From: Clostridium punense
Lineage (GTDB): Bacteria > Bacillota > Clostridia > Clostridiales > Clostridiaceae
NCBI RefSeq assembly: GCF_017874425.1
Contig: NZ_JAGGLL010000011.1
Span: 59,772-123,771, forward strand
Direction: 5' to 3'
Length of the DNA stretch: 64,000 nucleotides
Below, one piece after another: positions 29,187-38,999 of this stretch (within the stretch, counting starts at the first letter, position 1; each line of letters opens with the position of its first letter). Position numbers and translations under genes: made by a program. The notes below the pieces were generated by a model. The model made no database searches. It was not told the DNA's origin and worked only from the letters and a program-made list of their open reading frames with translations.

Positions 29187-30881
29187 GTGAAAAGTAAAAA
29201 ATTATTAGCTGCATTATTGGCTTCATCAATGGTTGCAACAGCATTAGTGGGATGTGGACCAAAGGACGATAAAAAGCCTGCTGATGGTGACAAAGCAGCA
29301 GAAACATCAAAAATAGACAAAGAACAATATTTAAACGTTGTGTTAGGTGCAGAGCCAAAGACTTTAGACCCATCTAAAGCGACAGATTTATATTCATCTC
29401 AAGTTCTAGTAAACGTTATGGAGGCTTTAACAAGACTTGAAGTTGGCCAAGATGGTAAAGATGTTATAAAGCCAGGGATAGCTAAAGAATGGAAAAAGTC
29501 TGATGATGGATTAAAATGGACATTTACTTTAAGAGATGCAAAATGGAGTGATGGAAAAGCTATTACTGCAGACCAGTTTGTTTATGGGATTCAGAGAACA
29601 CTAGCTAAAGAAACAGGTTCTCAATATGCGTTCTTATTATATCCAATTAAAAATGCTAATGAGTTCAACACTGGTAAGGCAAAAGCAGAAGATGTTGGAG
29701 TTAAAGCAGTAGATGAGAAAACCATAGAGTTTACATTAACTGCACCATGTGCATACTTCCTTGACTTAACATATTTCAAAGTTATGGAACCACAAAGAAA
29801 AGATATAATTGAAGCTGGTGGAGATAAGTATGGTACTGAGCCAAATACAATGGTATTTAGTGGTCCATTTACTATCGGTGAGTGGGTTCACAATAATAAA
29901 ATAGAATTAGTTAAAAATAAAGAATACTGGGATAATTCAAATGTTAAGCTTGATAAAGCTACAATGAAAATAATTAAAGAAGAAACTTCTAGAATGAATG
30001 AGTTACTTAATGGTTCGTTAGATGCTGCGGGAGTTACAAAACCAGAGTGGATTCAAAAATTTGATGAGACTAAGAAATTTGATGTTAAAAAAGGATATGA
30101 CTCTTCATCAACTTATACTTTCTACAACCAAAAGGATAAATACTTTGCTAATGCTAAAATTAGAAAAGCATTCTTAATAGCTGAGGATAGAGCTGGTAAA
30201 GTATCCACACTATATAAAAACTTAGCAGAACCTGCTACTGCGTGGTGTCCACCAGCTATTCAAATTGATGGAAAAGATTATAGAGAAAAAGTTGCTTATA
30301 AGCCAATTGAAGATTTAAAAAATGAGAACAAAGATGCTAAAGCTTTACTTGTTGAAGGGCTTAAAGAATTGGGATTGGATCCAGACCCAGCTAAGCATAC
30401 TTTCAAGTATCTACAATCAGGTACTGATGCAAATGCTAAGATGTTTGCTGAGTTTGCTCAACAGAACTACAAAACAGCTCTTGGTGTAAATGTTGAGTGT
30501 GATTACGTTGAGTGGGCTATATTCCAAAAGAGAACAGATGAATTCGATTATCAAGTAGCGTCTATGGCATGGTCAGCTGACTACAATGACCCTAACACCT
30601 TCTTTGATATGTTTATGTCAAATGCAGGTATCTGCCCAACGGGTTGGAAGAGCGACAAGTATGACAACTTAATCAAAGATGCTGGTAATACTATAGATCC
30701 AGCTAAGAGAACTGAAATCTTCAAACAAGCTGAAAAAATATTGGTTTATGAAGATGCAGTAATCAGCCCAGGAGTATGGAGATTCAAGAATACTTATGTT
30801 AGAAAACATGTTAAAAACTACATGTCTCCAACATTCGGGGCTCTTGACTTAAAATACACTTATACTGAGGGTAGAGAATAA
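29187..30881 (+). CDS. oppA: Oligopeptide-binding lipoprotein 2 (OppA paralogue)
   Basis: 564 residues, SBP family 5 lipoprotein. Lipobox ALVGC follows a basic N-terminus, then a Lys/Ala/Asp-rich linker. The body is very close to the third copy (for example NVVLGAEPKTLDPSKATDLY is identical in both) and somewhat further from the first. The start is GTG 29187 after AAAGGGGGA; the frame extends 16 codons upstream without a ribosome site. It stands as a single gene with its own leader and terminator, and presumably serves the same OppBCDF channel. Confidence 0.94.
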   Translation: MKSKKLLAALLASSMVATALVGCGPKDDKKPADGDKAAETSKIDKEQYLNVVLGAEPKTLDPSKATDLYSSQVLVNVMEALTRLEVGQDGKDVIKPGIAKEWKKSDDGLKWTFTLRDAKWSDGKAITADQFVYGIQRTLAKETGSQYAFLLYPIKNANEFNTGKAKAEDVGVKAVDEKTIEFTLTAPCAYFLDLTYFKVMEPQRKDIIEAGGDKYGTEPNTMVFSGPFTIGEWVHNNKIELVKNKEYWDNSNVKLDKATMKIIKEETSRMNELLNGSLDAAGVTKPEWIQKFDETKKFDVKKGYDSSSTYTFYNQKDKYFANAKIRKAFLIAEDRAGKVSTLYKNLAEPATAWCPPAIQIDGKDYREKVAYKPIEDLKNENKDAKALLVEGLKELGLDPDPAKHTFKYLQSGTDANAKMFAEFAQQNYKTALGVNVECDYVEWAIFQKRTDEFDYQVASMAWSADYNDPNTFFDMFMSNAGICPTGWKSDKYDNLIKDAGNTIDPAKRTEIFKQAEKILVYEDAVISPGVWRFKNTYVRKHVKNYMSPTFGALDLKYTYTEGRE

Positions 30882-30920
30882 TATAACAGTTATCAAAGTG
30901 TAAATTAATATGAAATAAGT

Positions 30921-30956
30921 AAAAAGCAGTACAGTGAAAATTGTACTGCTTTTTTC
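30921..30956 (+). terminator. Terminator of the second oppA
   Basis: AAAAAGCAGTACA (30921-30933) and TGTACTGCTTTTT (30942-30954), with further Ts. Confidence 0.9.
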
Positions 30957-31284
30957 GCTTTTTTTCGCTGTTAGTGATATAATTCAAGACAAAAAAACAA
31001 GATATTTTTCTCGAAAATCATATATGAATAAATATTTAAAAATAAATATAAAATGTGAACTAGATACATTAAATTTTCATTTAAACCTTATTGATTTTTA
31101 AAATCACGAAGTATATTATATAAATAACAGAAAATTATAAAAATCTTGAAATTTCATTTTTATGAGCAACTTGGGGACTGCTTCAAAGGTTTTATAATTT
31201 TAAATTATAATTCAAAAGGTAAAAAGACTCTATGATACACTAAGGAGTTTTTATCAGAGAAAACAATAAGAAGGGGGATTTTTA
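30957..31284 (+). other. Leader region before the third oppA
   Basis: About 330 AT-rich bases with no ORF. A partial CodY-like stretch, AATAACAGAAAATT (near 31122), is weak. The ribosome site is AAGGGGG before 31285. Confidence 0.35.
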
Positions 31285-32991
31285 ATGAAAAGCAGAAAAC
31301 TTTTATCTGTATTATTAGCATCATCTATGGTTGCATCTGTAGCCTTGACTGGATGCGGAGGTAAAGATAAGGACAATGCAGCAGGGGGAGACAAAGCAGG
31401 AGATAAAGCTGGCGCTGTAAAAATGGACAAAGAGCAATACTTAAATGTAGTTTTAGGTGCAGAACCAAAAACATTAGATCCATCTAAAGCTACAGATTTA
31501 TATTCTTCTCAAGTTCTAATAAACACTATGGAAGCTTTAACAAGACTTGAGGTTGGAGAAGATGGCAAAGATGTTATAAAGCCAGGTGCTGCTAAAGAGT
31601 GGAAAAAGTCTGATGATGGATTAAAATGGACTTTCACCTTAAGAGATATGAAGTGGAGTGATGGTCAACCAGTAACTGCTGAACAGTTTGTATACGGTAT
31701 CACAAGAACTTTAGATCAAAATACAGGTTCTCAATATGCTTTCTTACTATACCCAATTAAAAATGCTTCGGAGTTTAACAAAGGGAAGGTAAAGGCTGAG
31801 GAAGTAGGAGTTAAGGCAGTAGATGATAAAACTATAGAGTTTACATTAGCTTCACCTTGTGCATATTTCTTAGATTTAACATATTTCAAAGTAATGGAGC
31901 CACAAAGAAAGGATGTTATAGAAAAACATGGTGATAAGTATGGTACTGAGCCAGAAACTATGGTATTTACAGGTCCTTTCATAATTTCTGAGTGGGTACA
32001 CAATAATAAAGTAGACTTAGTTAAGAATAAAGATTATTGGGATGCAGAAAATGTTAAGCTTGAAAAAGCTACTTTAAAAATTATAAAAGAAGAAACAGCA
32101 AGAATGAATGAATTATACAATGGTTCTTTAGATACTGCTGCTGTAACTAAACAAGAGTGGGTTGATAAGTTCAACCAAACTGGTAAATTTGATGTTAAGA
32201 GAGGATATGATGGATCCTCAACATATACTTTCTTTAACCAAAAAGATAAGTACTTTGCTAATGCTAAAATAAGAAAAGCATTTATAATAGCAAATGATAG
32301 AAAAGGTACTGCGGAAACTTTATTCAGATCACTTGCTGAACCAGCTAATGCGTGGTGTCCTCCAGCAATTCAAATTGATGGAAAAGACTATAGAGAAAAA
32401 GCAGCATACTTACCAGTTGAGGAGTTAAAGAAGGCTAATCCAGATCCTAAAGCTTTATTAATTGAAGGCTTAAAAGAGTTAGGTTTAGATCCAGATCCAT
32501 CTAAGCATACATTTAAAATTTTGCAATCAGGAACTGATGCTAGAGCTAAGGAATTTGCTGAGTTTGATCAACAAAACTACTCTAAAGAACTTGGAGTTAA
32601 TATAGAGTGTGACTATGCTGAGTGGGCTGTATTCCAAAAGAGAACAGATGAATTTGACTATCAAATCGCTGGGCAAGCTTGGGGTGCAGACTATAATGAC
32701 CCTAACACCTTCTTTGATTTGTTCATGTCAAATGCAGGAATCTGCCCAACTGGCTGGAAGAGTGATAAGTATGATGAACTAATCAAAGAAACAGCAAACA
32801 CTATAGATCCAGCTAAGAGATTAGAGAAGTTTAAAGAAGCAGAAAAATTATTAATATTTGAAGATGGTGTTATTAGCCCGGGTGTTTGGAGATTTAAAAA
32901 TACTTTCATAAGAAAGTATATTAAAAATTACATGGCACCAACTTTCGGAGCCCTTGATTTAAAATACACTTACACTGACGGAAGAGAATAA
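31285..32991 (+). CDS. oppA: Oligopeptide-binding lipoprotein 3 (OppA paralogue)
   Basis: 568 residues. Lipobox ALTGC, then a Gly/Asp/Ala/Lys linker that contains a GDKAGDKAG repeat. The SBP family 5 body is highly similar to the second copy, with substitutions scattered evenly, so this looks like a tandem duplication that has been kept and has diverged. Start: ATG after AAGGGGGATTTTT. Its own terminator follows at once. Differences in ligand range between the three copies cannot be read from the sequence. Confidence 0.95.
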   Translation: MKSRKLLSVLLASSMVASVALTGCGGKDKDNAAGGDKAGDKAGAVKMDKEQYLNVVLGAEPKTLDPSKATDLYSSQVLINTMEALTRLEVGEDGKDVIKPGAAKEWKKSDDGLKWTFTLRDMKWSDGQPVTAEQFVYGITRTLDQNTGSQYAFLLYPIKNASEFNKGKVKAEEVGVKAVDDKTIEFTLASPCAYFLDLTYFKVMEPQRKDVIEKHGDKYGTEPETMVFTGPFIISEWVHNNKVDLVKNKDYWDAENVKLEKATLKIIKEETARMNELYNGSLDTAAVTKQEWVDKFNQTGKFDVKRGYDGSSTYTFFNQKDKYFANAKIRKAFIIANDRKGTAETLFRSLAEPANAWCPPAIQIDGKDYREKAAYLPVEELKKANPDPKALLIEGLKELGLDPDPSKHTFKILQSGTDARAKEFAEFDQQNYSKELGVNIECDYAEWAVFQKRTDEFDYQIAGQAWGADYNDPNTFFDLFMSNAGICPTGWKSDKYDELIKETANTIDPAKRLEKFKEAEKLLIFEDGVISPGVWRFKNTFIRKYIKNYMAPTFGALDLKYTYTDGRE

Positions 32992-32998
32992 TTTATTT

Positions 32999-33037
32999 AA
33001 GAGCAGTATAGCTAAGGTTATACTGCTCTTAATTTTT
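32999..33037 (+). terminator. Terminator of the third oppA
   Basis: AAGAGCAGTATA (32999-33010) and TATACTGCTCTT (33019-33030), then AATTTTTA. Confidence 0.85.
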
Positions 33038-33098
33038 ATATCCATGAATAAAAAATCTCCCCTTGTAGAAAATACTAATATAAACAAGGAGGGGTATT

Positions 33099-33341
33099 AT
33101 GGGAAAAACACCACTTAAAAAGGTGATAAAGTCAAAACTAAAAAGTAATAGAGAGTTAACTCCCCAAGAAAAAATGAGAGAAGAAATAAAGTATGAAATA
33201 GCAGAAGAGTTAGGATTAATAGATAAGGTAAGAGAGTTAGGTTGGAGTGGACTTACTGCTGAAGAAACCGGAAGAATTGGTGGACTCATGACGAAAAAGA
33301 AAAAGATTATGAATTTACCCAAAAATAAAGATATGTTATAA
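33099..33341 (+). CDS. Small acid-soluble spore protein, alpha/beta type
   Basis: 80 residues. Saturates spore DNA and protects it from UV and heat, and is degraded at germination. The C-terminal half carries the family signature: EIAEELGLIDKV with the GPR cleavage region (YEIAEELG), then GWSGLTAEETGRIGGLMTKK, where the conserved GxxGG and K residues bind DNA. The N-terminus (KTPLKKVIKSKLKSNRELTP) resembles the SspF-like clostridial variant. Start: ATG after AAGGAGGGG. Expected to be read in the forespore; I could not fit a clear sigma-G promoter. Confidence 0.9.
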   Translation: MGKTPLKKVIKSKLKSNRELTPQEKMREEIKYEIAEELGLIDKVRELGWSGLTAEETGRIGGLMTKKKKIMNLPKNKDML

Positions 33342-33531
33342 AATTTTAGACAAAGTTAGTTTTTTAATGTAAAATATGTAAGTACCTATAAAGGTTTGTG
33401 AGATTTTGATATGTTCTCTGGATGTCTTGTTAAATATGCTTAGAAGAAATTCAAGGTAGCTAAAGGAGAATTAGTGGTTAATTTTCAGATTATAGGTGAT
33501 ATTATATTTATAAGATAAGTTGGGTGATTTT

Positions 33532-34275
33532 ATGGAGTGTTACAATAAGTTTGCAAATATATATGATGAACTTATACATGGAGATGTAGACTATGGGTTT
33601 TGGTCTGAGGTTATAATAAATCTTTGTAATAGAGAGGGGGTAACCAAAAAGGACTATTTAGACTTAGCTTGTGGTACTGGAAACTTAACTGTTGAAATTG
33701 GGAAGAGTTTCAAATCAACCACAGCGGTGGATTTGTCTGAAGAAATGCTTTCTGTTGCCTCAGATAAGCTTAGGACTAGTCGTATAAGAGCAAAAGTAGT
33801 ATGCCAAAATATAAGTGAGTTAAATTTAAGGAAGAAGTTTGATTTGATTACCTGTGCCCTGGACTCTACTAATTATATCTTAGATGAAGAAGCTTTGATG
33901 AATTATTTCGATTCGGTTTATAATCATCTTAATGATGAAGGACTCTTTGTTTTTGATGTAAATTCTGCCTATAAACTTAGGGAAGTATTAGGAAATAATA
34001 TTTTTAATTATGATGATGATAAGGTTGTTTACATATGGGAAAATGAAGTGGAAGATAGTGTTTTAAATATGTACTTAACTTTCTTCGTAAAAGAAGGACA
34101 AGTTTATAAAAGATTTGACGAGCATCATAGGGAAAGAATTTATACGGAAGAGTTTTTAGAAAGAATTTTAAGTAACATAGGATTCAAGGTTATAGAAAAA
34201 CTAGATGACTACAAGGAGAATAATATAACCATTAATACAGAAAGAATAGTTTATGTATTAAAAAAGAACATATAG
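33532..34275 (+). CDS. Class I SAM-dependent methyltransferase
   Basis: About 247 residues. SAM-binding motif I is [15 protein letters not shown] (about residues 43-57). [17 protein letters not shown] forms motif II/III and FVFDVNS the following strand. The substrate is unknown; the family resembles the small-molecule or ubiE-like group common beside hslO in clostridia. I start at ATG 33532, which has GGGTGA just upstream; an in-frame TTG at 33520 is less likely. It ends 14 nt before hslO, so the two are probably co-transcribed. Confidence 0.85.
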   Translation: MECYNKFANIYDELIHGDVDYGFWSEVIINLCNREGVTKKDYLDLACGTGNLTVEIGKSFKSTTAVDLSEEMLSVASDKLRTSRIRAKVVCQNISELNLRKKFDLITCALDSTNYILDEEALMNYFDSVYNHLNDEGLFVFDVNSAYKLREVLGNNIFNYDDDKVVYIWENEVEDSVLNMYLTFFVKEGQVYKRFDEHHRERIYTEEFLERILSNIGFKVIEKLDDYKENNITINTERIVYVLKKNI

Positions 34276-34289
34276 GAGGTAAAGATAAA

Positions 34290-35168
34290 ATGGATAAGTT
34301 GGTTAGAGCCACTGCTCAAAATGGAGAAATAAGAATTATTGGTGCCACGACTACAGATTTAGTTCAGGAGGCAATGGATATACATAAATGCACACCCACA
34401 GCAGCTGCAGCTTTAGGAAGGATGCTCACTGTAGGGAGTTTGATGGGAGCTCTTTTAAAGAATGAAAAAGATAGTTTAACTATTCAAATTTCTGGAGGCG
34501 GTGAGGCTAAAGGGGTAGTTGTAACAGCTCATGCCGATGCTTGTGTAAAAGGATATATTGGAAATCCTGATGTAGATTTACCTCTAAATTCTATAGGTAA
34601 ACTAGATGTAGGAGGAGCTATTGGTACTAATGGGTATTTAAAGGTTATTAGAGATATGGGTCTTAAGGAACCTTATATTGGTCAAGTACCTATTCAAACA
34701 GGAGAAATTGGAGATGATTTAGCCTACTATTTTACAATATCAGAGCAAACACCATCTGCAGTAGCTTTAGGAGTATTAGTAGACACTAACTTAACAATAA
34801 AAGCAGCTGGGGGCTTTATAATTCAAATGATGCCTGGAGCTTCTGAATTTGTTGCAGATATATTATCTTATAGATTGCAGGAAATTCCATCTGTAACCTC
34901 TATGATAACTGAAGGTATGACTATTGAGGATATATTGAAATACATATTTGAGGACATGGACTTAAAAATCCATGAAGAATTAAAACCTGAGTATAAGTGT
35001 GATTGTTCAAGAGAAAGAGTAGAAAGAGCTTTAATAAGCATAGGTAGAAAAGATCTTCAGGAGCTTGTTGATGAAGGGAAAAGTGAAGAAATATTGTGTC
35101 ACTTCTGCAATAAGTCTTACATATTCACTAATGAAAATATAAGTGAGTTGTTAAAAAGCTTACATTAA
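34290..35168 (+). CDS. hslO: Redox-regulated chaperone Hsp33
   Basis: Holdase chaperone switched on by oxidation in the cytoplasm. 292 residues, normal length. The N-terminal core starts [13 protein letters not shown], with [15 protein letters not shown] and [19 protein letters not shown]. The C-terminal zinc switch is CDC ([10 protein letters not shown]) plus CHFC ([10 protein letters not shown]), giving the four cysteines that bind zinc when reduced. Start: ATG after AGGAGG. Confidence 0.97.
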   Translation: MDKLVRATAQNGEIRIIGATTTDLVQEAMDIHKCTPTAAAALGRMLTVGSLMGALLKNEKDSLTIQISGGGEAKGVVVTAHADACVKGYIGNPDVDLPLNSIGKLDVGGAIGTNGYLKVIRDMGLKEPYIGQVPIQTGEIGDDLAYYFTISEQTPSAVALGVLVDTNLTIKAAGGFIIQMMPGASEFVADILSYRLQEIPSVTSMITEGMTIEDILKYIFEDMDLKIHEELKPEYKCDCSRERVERALISIGRKDLQELVDEGKSEEILCHFCNKSYIFTNENISELLKSLH

Positions 35169-35303
35169 AGGCTGATAGGGATAAGACTAAACTTCAGTTG
35201 ATAAATATATTTAAGTTATATATCAGCATATGAAATAATATAAACTCAAGCGAGGATTATTGAAACTTGAATTTACAAATTAATTTTTATGAGTAAGTAT
35301 GAT

Positions 35304-35351
35304 AGAAACCAAAGTGAAATCGCTTTATAGCTTTCGCTTTGGTTTCTTTAA
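35304..35351 (+). terminator. Terminator after hslO
   Basis: AGAAACCAAAGTGAAA (35304-35319) and TTTCGCTTTGGTTTCT (35332-35347), with one internal G-T pair, then TTTAATT. Confidence 0.75.
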
Positions 35352-35985
35352 TTGTACCCTTAAGAATCATTCTTACATACCATACACTTTATAAAGCATT
35401 TAAGGATGAAATAACTCATATTTCGCATAACTATTTTTGGTAATTTTGTAGTTTATTTTTGTAATAACTGTATCTTTATTACTGGATTTAAAGTTATTAT
35501 AAAGTAATTTATATATATTATTCCATGGATAAGATGGATATGTAGCCCAAGTTATAGATAAAATTACAATTAATCAACTTTTTACAAAGTAACAAAATTA
35601 CTATATTACAACTTCTTATCTAAAATAGCGTACTATTGTTAAAAGTTCAGCGGAATATGAGAAATAAATTCAAAGGGTGGTTTTTCATAAAATTACCTTA
35701 AGTTTCCGAGAGTGAATGTTTTCTTAAAGCACCTATCACAGTGGGGTGATACTACTAAGTCTTTCTGGGTGTAGTAATTAAATTAATGGAGAAATTAGAA
35801 CAAAATAAGGATTAAAACCTTGTATAACAAAGTGTTAAACATAGGTTTAAAATGTAGCATTTTATAGAAAATAAAAGCAAAATAAGAATAATTGTGAAAA
35901 ATAATACATAAAACTGTTGACATTAAGGCTTAAGTTTTGTATATTATATGTGTGCCACGGAACAGTAATTAAAAATAAAAAACTG
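35352..35985. other. Gene-free region with two adjacent small hairpins
   Basis: About 630 bases with no credible ORF. At 35734-35751 TATCAC/GTGATA can form a hairpin, and at 35751-35775 ACTAC/GTAGT a second. A further TTGACA-like box lies near 35916-35921 with TATATT 17 nt later, which may be an extra promoter for the tRNA genes. Confidence 0.4.
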
Positions 35986-36014
35986 TTGACACAATGATAA
36001 CAACATAGTATAAT
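35986..36014 (+). promoter_or_regulatory. Consensus promoter of the tRNA operon
   Basis: TTGACA (35986-35991), exactly 17 nt, TATAAT (36009-36014), 20 nt before the first tRNA. Confidence 0.9.
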
Positions 36015-36033
36015 AATATTTGTTGAAACGAAT

Positions 36034-36109
36034 GGTCGCATAGCTCAGCTGGGAGAGCATCTGCCTTACAAGCAGAGGGTCACAGGTTCGATCCCTGTTG
36101 CGACCACCA
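36034..36109 (+). tRNA. tRNA-Val (TAC)
   Basis: Acceptor arms GGTCGCA/TGCGACC, anticodon loop CTTACAA, GGTTCGATCCC T-loop, encoded CCA end. First of five tRNA genes in one operon. Confidence 0.97.
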
Positions 36110-36114
36110 TATAT

Positions 36115-36191
36115 GGCCCAGTGGCTCAGTTGGTTAGAGTGCCGGCCTGTCACGCCGGAGGTCGAGGGTTCGAGTCCCTTCTGGGTCGCCA
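36115..36191 (+). tRNA. tRNA-Asp (GTC)
   Basis: Acceptor GGCCCAG/CTGGGTC, anticodon stem CCGGC/GCCGG around CTGTCAC, GGTTCGAGTCC T-loop, encoded CCA. Confidence 0.97.
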
Positions 36192-36208
36192 TTAATTCAA
36201 TTCAACAA

Positions 36209-36284
<76 letters not shown>

Positions 36285-36290
36285 ATATCT

Positions 36291-36365
36291 GCGGGAGTGG
36301 CTCAGTGGTAGAGCGTCACCTTGCCAAGGTGAACGTCGCGAGTTCGAATCTCGTCTTCCGCTCCA
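36291..36365 (+). tRNA. tRNA-Gly (GCC)
   Basis: Acceptor GCGGGAG/CTTCCGC, anticodon stem-loop CACCTTGCCAAGGTG, AGTTCGAATCT T-loop, encoded CCA. Confidence 0.97.
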
Positions 36366-36368
36366 GAT

Positions 36369-36442
36369 GGCGCCATAGCCAAGTGGTAAGGCAGAGGCCT
36401 GCAAAGCCTTTATCCCCAGTTCAAATCTGGGTGGCGCCTCCA
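36369..36442 (+). tRNA. tRNA-Cys (GCA)
   Basis: Acceptor GGCGCCA/TGGCGCC, anticodon loop CTGCAAA, AGTTCAAATCT T-loop, encoded CCA. Last tRNA of the cluster. Confidence 0.97.
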
Positions 36443-36480
36443 AAAAGAACATTGCATATGCAATGTTCTTTTTATTTTTT
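36442..36480 (+). terminator. Terminator of the tRNA operon
   Basis: AAAAAGAACATTGCA (36442-36456) and TGCAATGTTCTTTTT (36459-36473) followed by ATTTTTT. Confidence 0.92.
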
Positions 36481-36614
36481 GCAAACTTATCTACATGGTA
36501 GAATAAGTTTATTTAGATATAATAGAAGGTTGAATTTGTAATCATACTTGTAATTGTGAGCTTATCCTCTCAATGGTAAAATTTTATCATTGAACAGTAA
36601 AACTATAAATTTAG

Positions 36615-36662
36615 AACTTACCATGATAGGATCAATTGATTCTATTATGGTAAGTTTTATTT
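36615..36662. terminator. Bidirectional hairpin terminator
   Basis: AACTTACCATGATAGGATCA pairs with TGATTCTATTATGGTAAGTT (36615-36656, G-T pairs allowed), with T-rich tails on both sides. It mainly serves the minus-strand gene that ends at 36663. Confidence 0.75.
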
Positions 36663-37358
36663 TTATAAGAATAATATACTCCCTCTGTCTATTAAGGGGG
36701 TATCACTTAAGTAAAAAGGAGTCATCTGATGTTTTTTTAAAAAGTCTAAAACCATATCACCATACTTATACTTTTCAAGTGTTCCATAAAACACTATTTT
36801 ATCGTCTATGCTTCCGCAAGTTCCTCCGATAAATCCATAGTTAAGTCCAGGGAGAATTATATCTCCAGCGGGAAGTAGAAGTACATCTATAGGTTCGCTT
36901 TTAAGTGCTTGATAGATTGAATTATCAGAAGTTATAATAGCGTCATCTTTTATTACTGCTGTGGAACATTTAGTATACCCTTGATTAACATTTATAAGTT
37001 TTTTCTTAGATGAATTATTTAATAGATTTTTATCTGTAAATTTTAGATTATGGATAAAATAATCCTTTAAGTTAACAGCATTTAAAATAATGTCGTAGGG
37101 ATAGGCTTCCTTAAGTGAATTTAGGCTGTACTGAACTTCTAAATTTAGGTTTTTAAGTAGTTGAATAAAATTTAAATCTATATCCTTATGAACTATAACA
37201 TTTTTATTATTGATTAAATGAATTAAAATATCTGGGTGACCAGATATCGCTTCATATAACAAGGGAGAAGGTGGACAAACTATCACTGTACAATCTAAGG
37301 ATTCTAAGTTATATTTTTCTTCTTTTGAAATTCTATAATCAACAAATGCGTATTTCAA
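36663..37358 (-). CDS. Conserved clostridial protein, DUF6873-like
   Basis: About 231 residues. The architecture resembles the guanidino-modifying-enzyme (GME) fold family in clostridia annotated DUF6873: paired motifs LINVNQGYTKCSTAVIKDDA, then LLLPAGDIILPGLNYGFIGG and TCGSIDDKIVFYG. The enzymatic activity is unknown. The start is uncertain. The frame opens at a TTG at 37376, but AAAGAAGTGA sits 6 nt before the TTG at 37358-37356, where KYAFVDYRIS begins, so I use that. Single gene, ended by the shared hairpin at 36615-36662. Confidence 0.65.
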   Translation of the reverse strand: MKYAFVDYRISKEEKYNLESLDCTVIVCPPSPLLYEAISGHPDILIHLINNKNVIVHKDIDLNFIQLLKNLNLEVQYSLNSLKEAYPYDIILNAVNLKDYFIHNLKFTDKNLLNNSSKKKLINVNQGYTKCSTAVIKDDAIITSDNSIYQALKSEPIDVLLLPAGDIILPGLNYGFIGGTCGSIDDKIVFYGTLEKYKYGDMVLDFLKKHQMTPFYLSDTPLIDRGSILFL

Positions 37359-37880
37359 TATATTCACTTCTTTCAATGAAAAAATATAAGAGTAGTTTAT
37401 GAAGTGCTAACATAATTATTATAAATAATTATTTTCTACATATTGCACCATATATTATTATGGCACTGTCGACAATTGTTTTCAATTAAGTGAATATACA
37501 TTTTATTAAAACACATAATAAAATATAAAATATACTATTTTAAAATAAACCAAGTTATATAGGTGATTAAGGTTAAGAGTTAACTTATAAATGTTACCTA
37601 TATGGGTTTATATAAAGCTTTTCAAGATGAATGACAAAAATTTTCACCAGTGAAGGGTATAGTGTATCTAACAACATTTTGGAAGCTTAAACTTTACCAC
37701 CTTCTTTAAGTGGCAGTTGCTTAGTGTGGATAAATTGCTTTGGTGGTAGTCAAAATCTCATCCAAAGTTAATGAACAAAATGAATTTGTTCATTATTTAA
37801 TAATTTTTATATTGGATTTTGTTGTGACATAAAACTCAAAGGATAAAATCCATCTTTATGGATAAAAAGGGGTGAACTAG
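37359..37880. other. Divergent intergenic region with family 2 repeat
   Basis: About 520 bases. The right part is repeat copy C (37669-37803); the rest shows no ORF or clear promoter. The ytxC ribosome site is AAAGGGGTGA before 37881. Confidence 0.4.
37669..37803 (+). repeat. Dispersed repeat family 2, copy C (before ytxC)
   Basis: From TAACAACATTTTGGAAG to ATCCAAAGTTAATGAAC, then AAAATGAATTTGTTCATTAT. The ends match copy B nearly base for base; the central 75 or so bases are unrelated to it. Confidence 0.65.
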
Positions 37881-38780
37881 ATGTTACTATTAGAACTAAT
37901 AAATAATAGCAATAAGAACTATGTGGCAGAGGATATTAAAGATATGGCACCATACTTTAATAAAAAGAATGTAACATTAAGTGTCTCAGAAAGTTTTGAG
38001 GATGATAAGCAGCTTATAAGAATACATTGTGAAGACGAAGAATATGATCAAAAAATGTTAAAATTATTGAGTTTGCATGTTGGAAACATATTATACAAAG
38101 TAGTAATAGATGAGTTTTGTGGCGAGAACATGGGAAAATCATTAACTAAGAATTATCCTTTCTTAAAATATGATGATATAAAAGCTTTGAAGGAGATGAT
38201 TTTTAAAGCCTTAAGAGATGAAGAAGAAGGCATTGATGAAGCAGTAATTTACTTCATGAATAGAAAGAATAGTATAGTAGAGAAAATTGCAAAGTGCTTA
38301 GAAGAAAATAAGGAAGTAAATATTCAGGGATTAGTAACTTTTAGAATGAAGGAATTTAAAGAGGACTTAGAAAGTATTGTTGAAAAAGTAGTAGAAAAGT
38401 ATATGGTAGAAAAAGAATATAATGAGTTTATTAAATTATTAAAATACTTTGTTGAAGTTCAGGAAAGTAAACTTAAAGAAGTTCACATTATGATAGATGA
38501 AAAAGGCGACTACATTGTTAAGGATGAATATGGCAATGATATACTTAATAATTTAATGGATGAATTATATGAAACTAAGTATACTTCTAAAGTAACTTCT
38601 GAGGATTTAATAATAAGCGGTCTTATAACCACAGCACCGGAAAAAGTGATTATTCACTCTGTTCATAACTGTATTAATAAAGAACTGATAGAAACTATAA
38701 GAAATGTATTTGAAGACAGAGTGAGTTACTGTGAGGATTGTAAACAGTGTGAAGCTTTAAAAAGTAAAACAAAAATTTAA
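37881..38780 (+). CDS. ytxC: YtxC-like sporulation protein
   Basis: 299 residues. It matches the YtxC family of sporulation-associated proteins in arrangement: a mixed N-terminal third, a helical middle (EVNIQGLVTFRMKEFKEDL, then VEKYMVEKEYNEFIKLLKYF) that is the most conserved block, and the C-terminal VIIHSVHNCINKELIETI, finished by a small Cys cluster (YCEDCKQC). Its molecular function is not known. In clostridia it commonly sits just upstream of infC, as here. No membrane segment. Confidence 0.85.
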   Translation: MLLLELINNSNKNYVAEDIKDMAPYFNKKNVTLSVSESFEDDKQLIRIHCEDEEYDQKMLKLLSLHVGNILYKVVIDEFCGENMGKSLTKNYPFLKYDDIKALKEMIFKALRDEEEGIDEAVIYFMNRKNSIVEKIAKCLEENKEVNIQGLVTFRMKEFKEDLESIVEKVVEKYMVEKEYNEFIKLLKYFVEVQESKLKEVHIMIDEKGDYIVKDEYGNDILNNLMDELYETKYTSKVTSEDLIISGLITTAPEKVIIHSVHNCINKELIETIRNVFEDRVSYCEDCKQCEALKSKTKI

Positions 38781-38787
38781 AAAGTTA

Positions 38788-38816
38788 TTGACATAGGAGT
38801 TATATAATAGTATAAT
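38788..38816 (+). promoter_or_regulatory. Consensus promoter of infC-rpmI-rplT
   Basis: TTGACA (38788-38793), 17-nt spacer, TATAAT (38811-38816). Confidence 0.88.
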
Positions 38817-38829
38817 TCATCGTGTTGAG

Positions 38830-38960
38830 TTATTTAACATAAAGTTAATATTGATGTTTTGAAGAAGAAACTGCCGTTTCTCACCTTACAGTTATGCTAG
38901 TAAGGTTAAAGATAATTTGTTAAAAAGTAACAATAGGACGGCGTTTGTCGTCCTTTTTAT
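38830..38960 (+). promoter_or_regulatory. L20-type autoregulatory leader with terminator
   Basis: Between the promoter and infC is a structured leader ending in AGGACGGC-GTTT-GTCGTCCT (38935-38954) plus a T-run. In Firmicutes the infC-rpmI-rplT leader binds L20 and terminates transcription when L20 is in excess. I assign it by position and terminator; a covariance search was not possible. Confidence 0.7.
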
Positions 38961-38999
38961 TTTATATATTTTTCCTAAATACACCTGGAGGTGAATATT

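Noticed and set aside
33044..33080. Sigma-G promoter before the SASP gene
   Set aside because: GAATA and AATACTA are present but the spacing is about 20 nt, longer than the usual 17-18; not safe to call.
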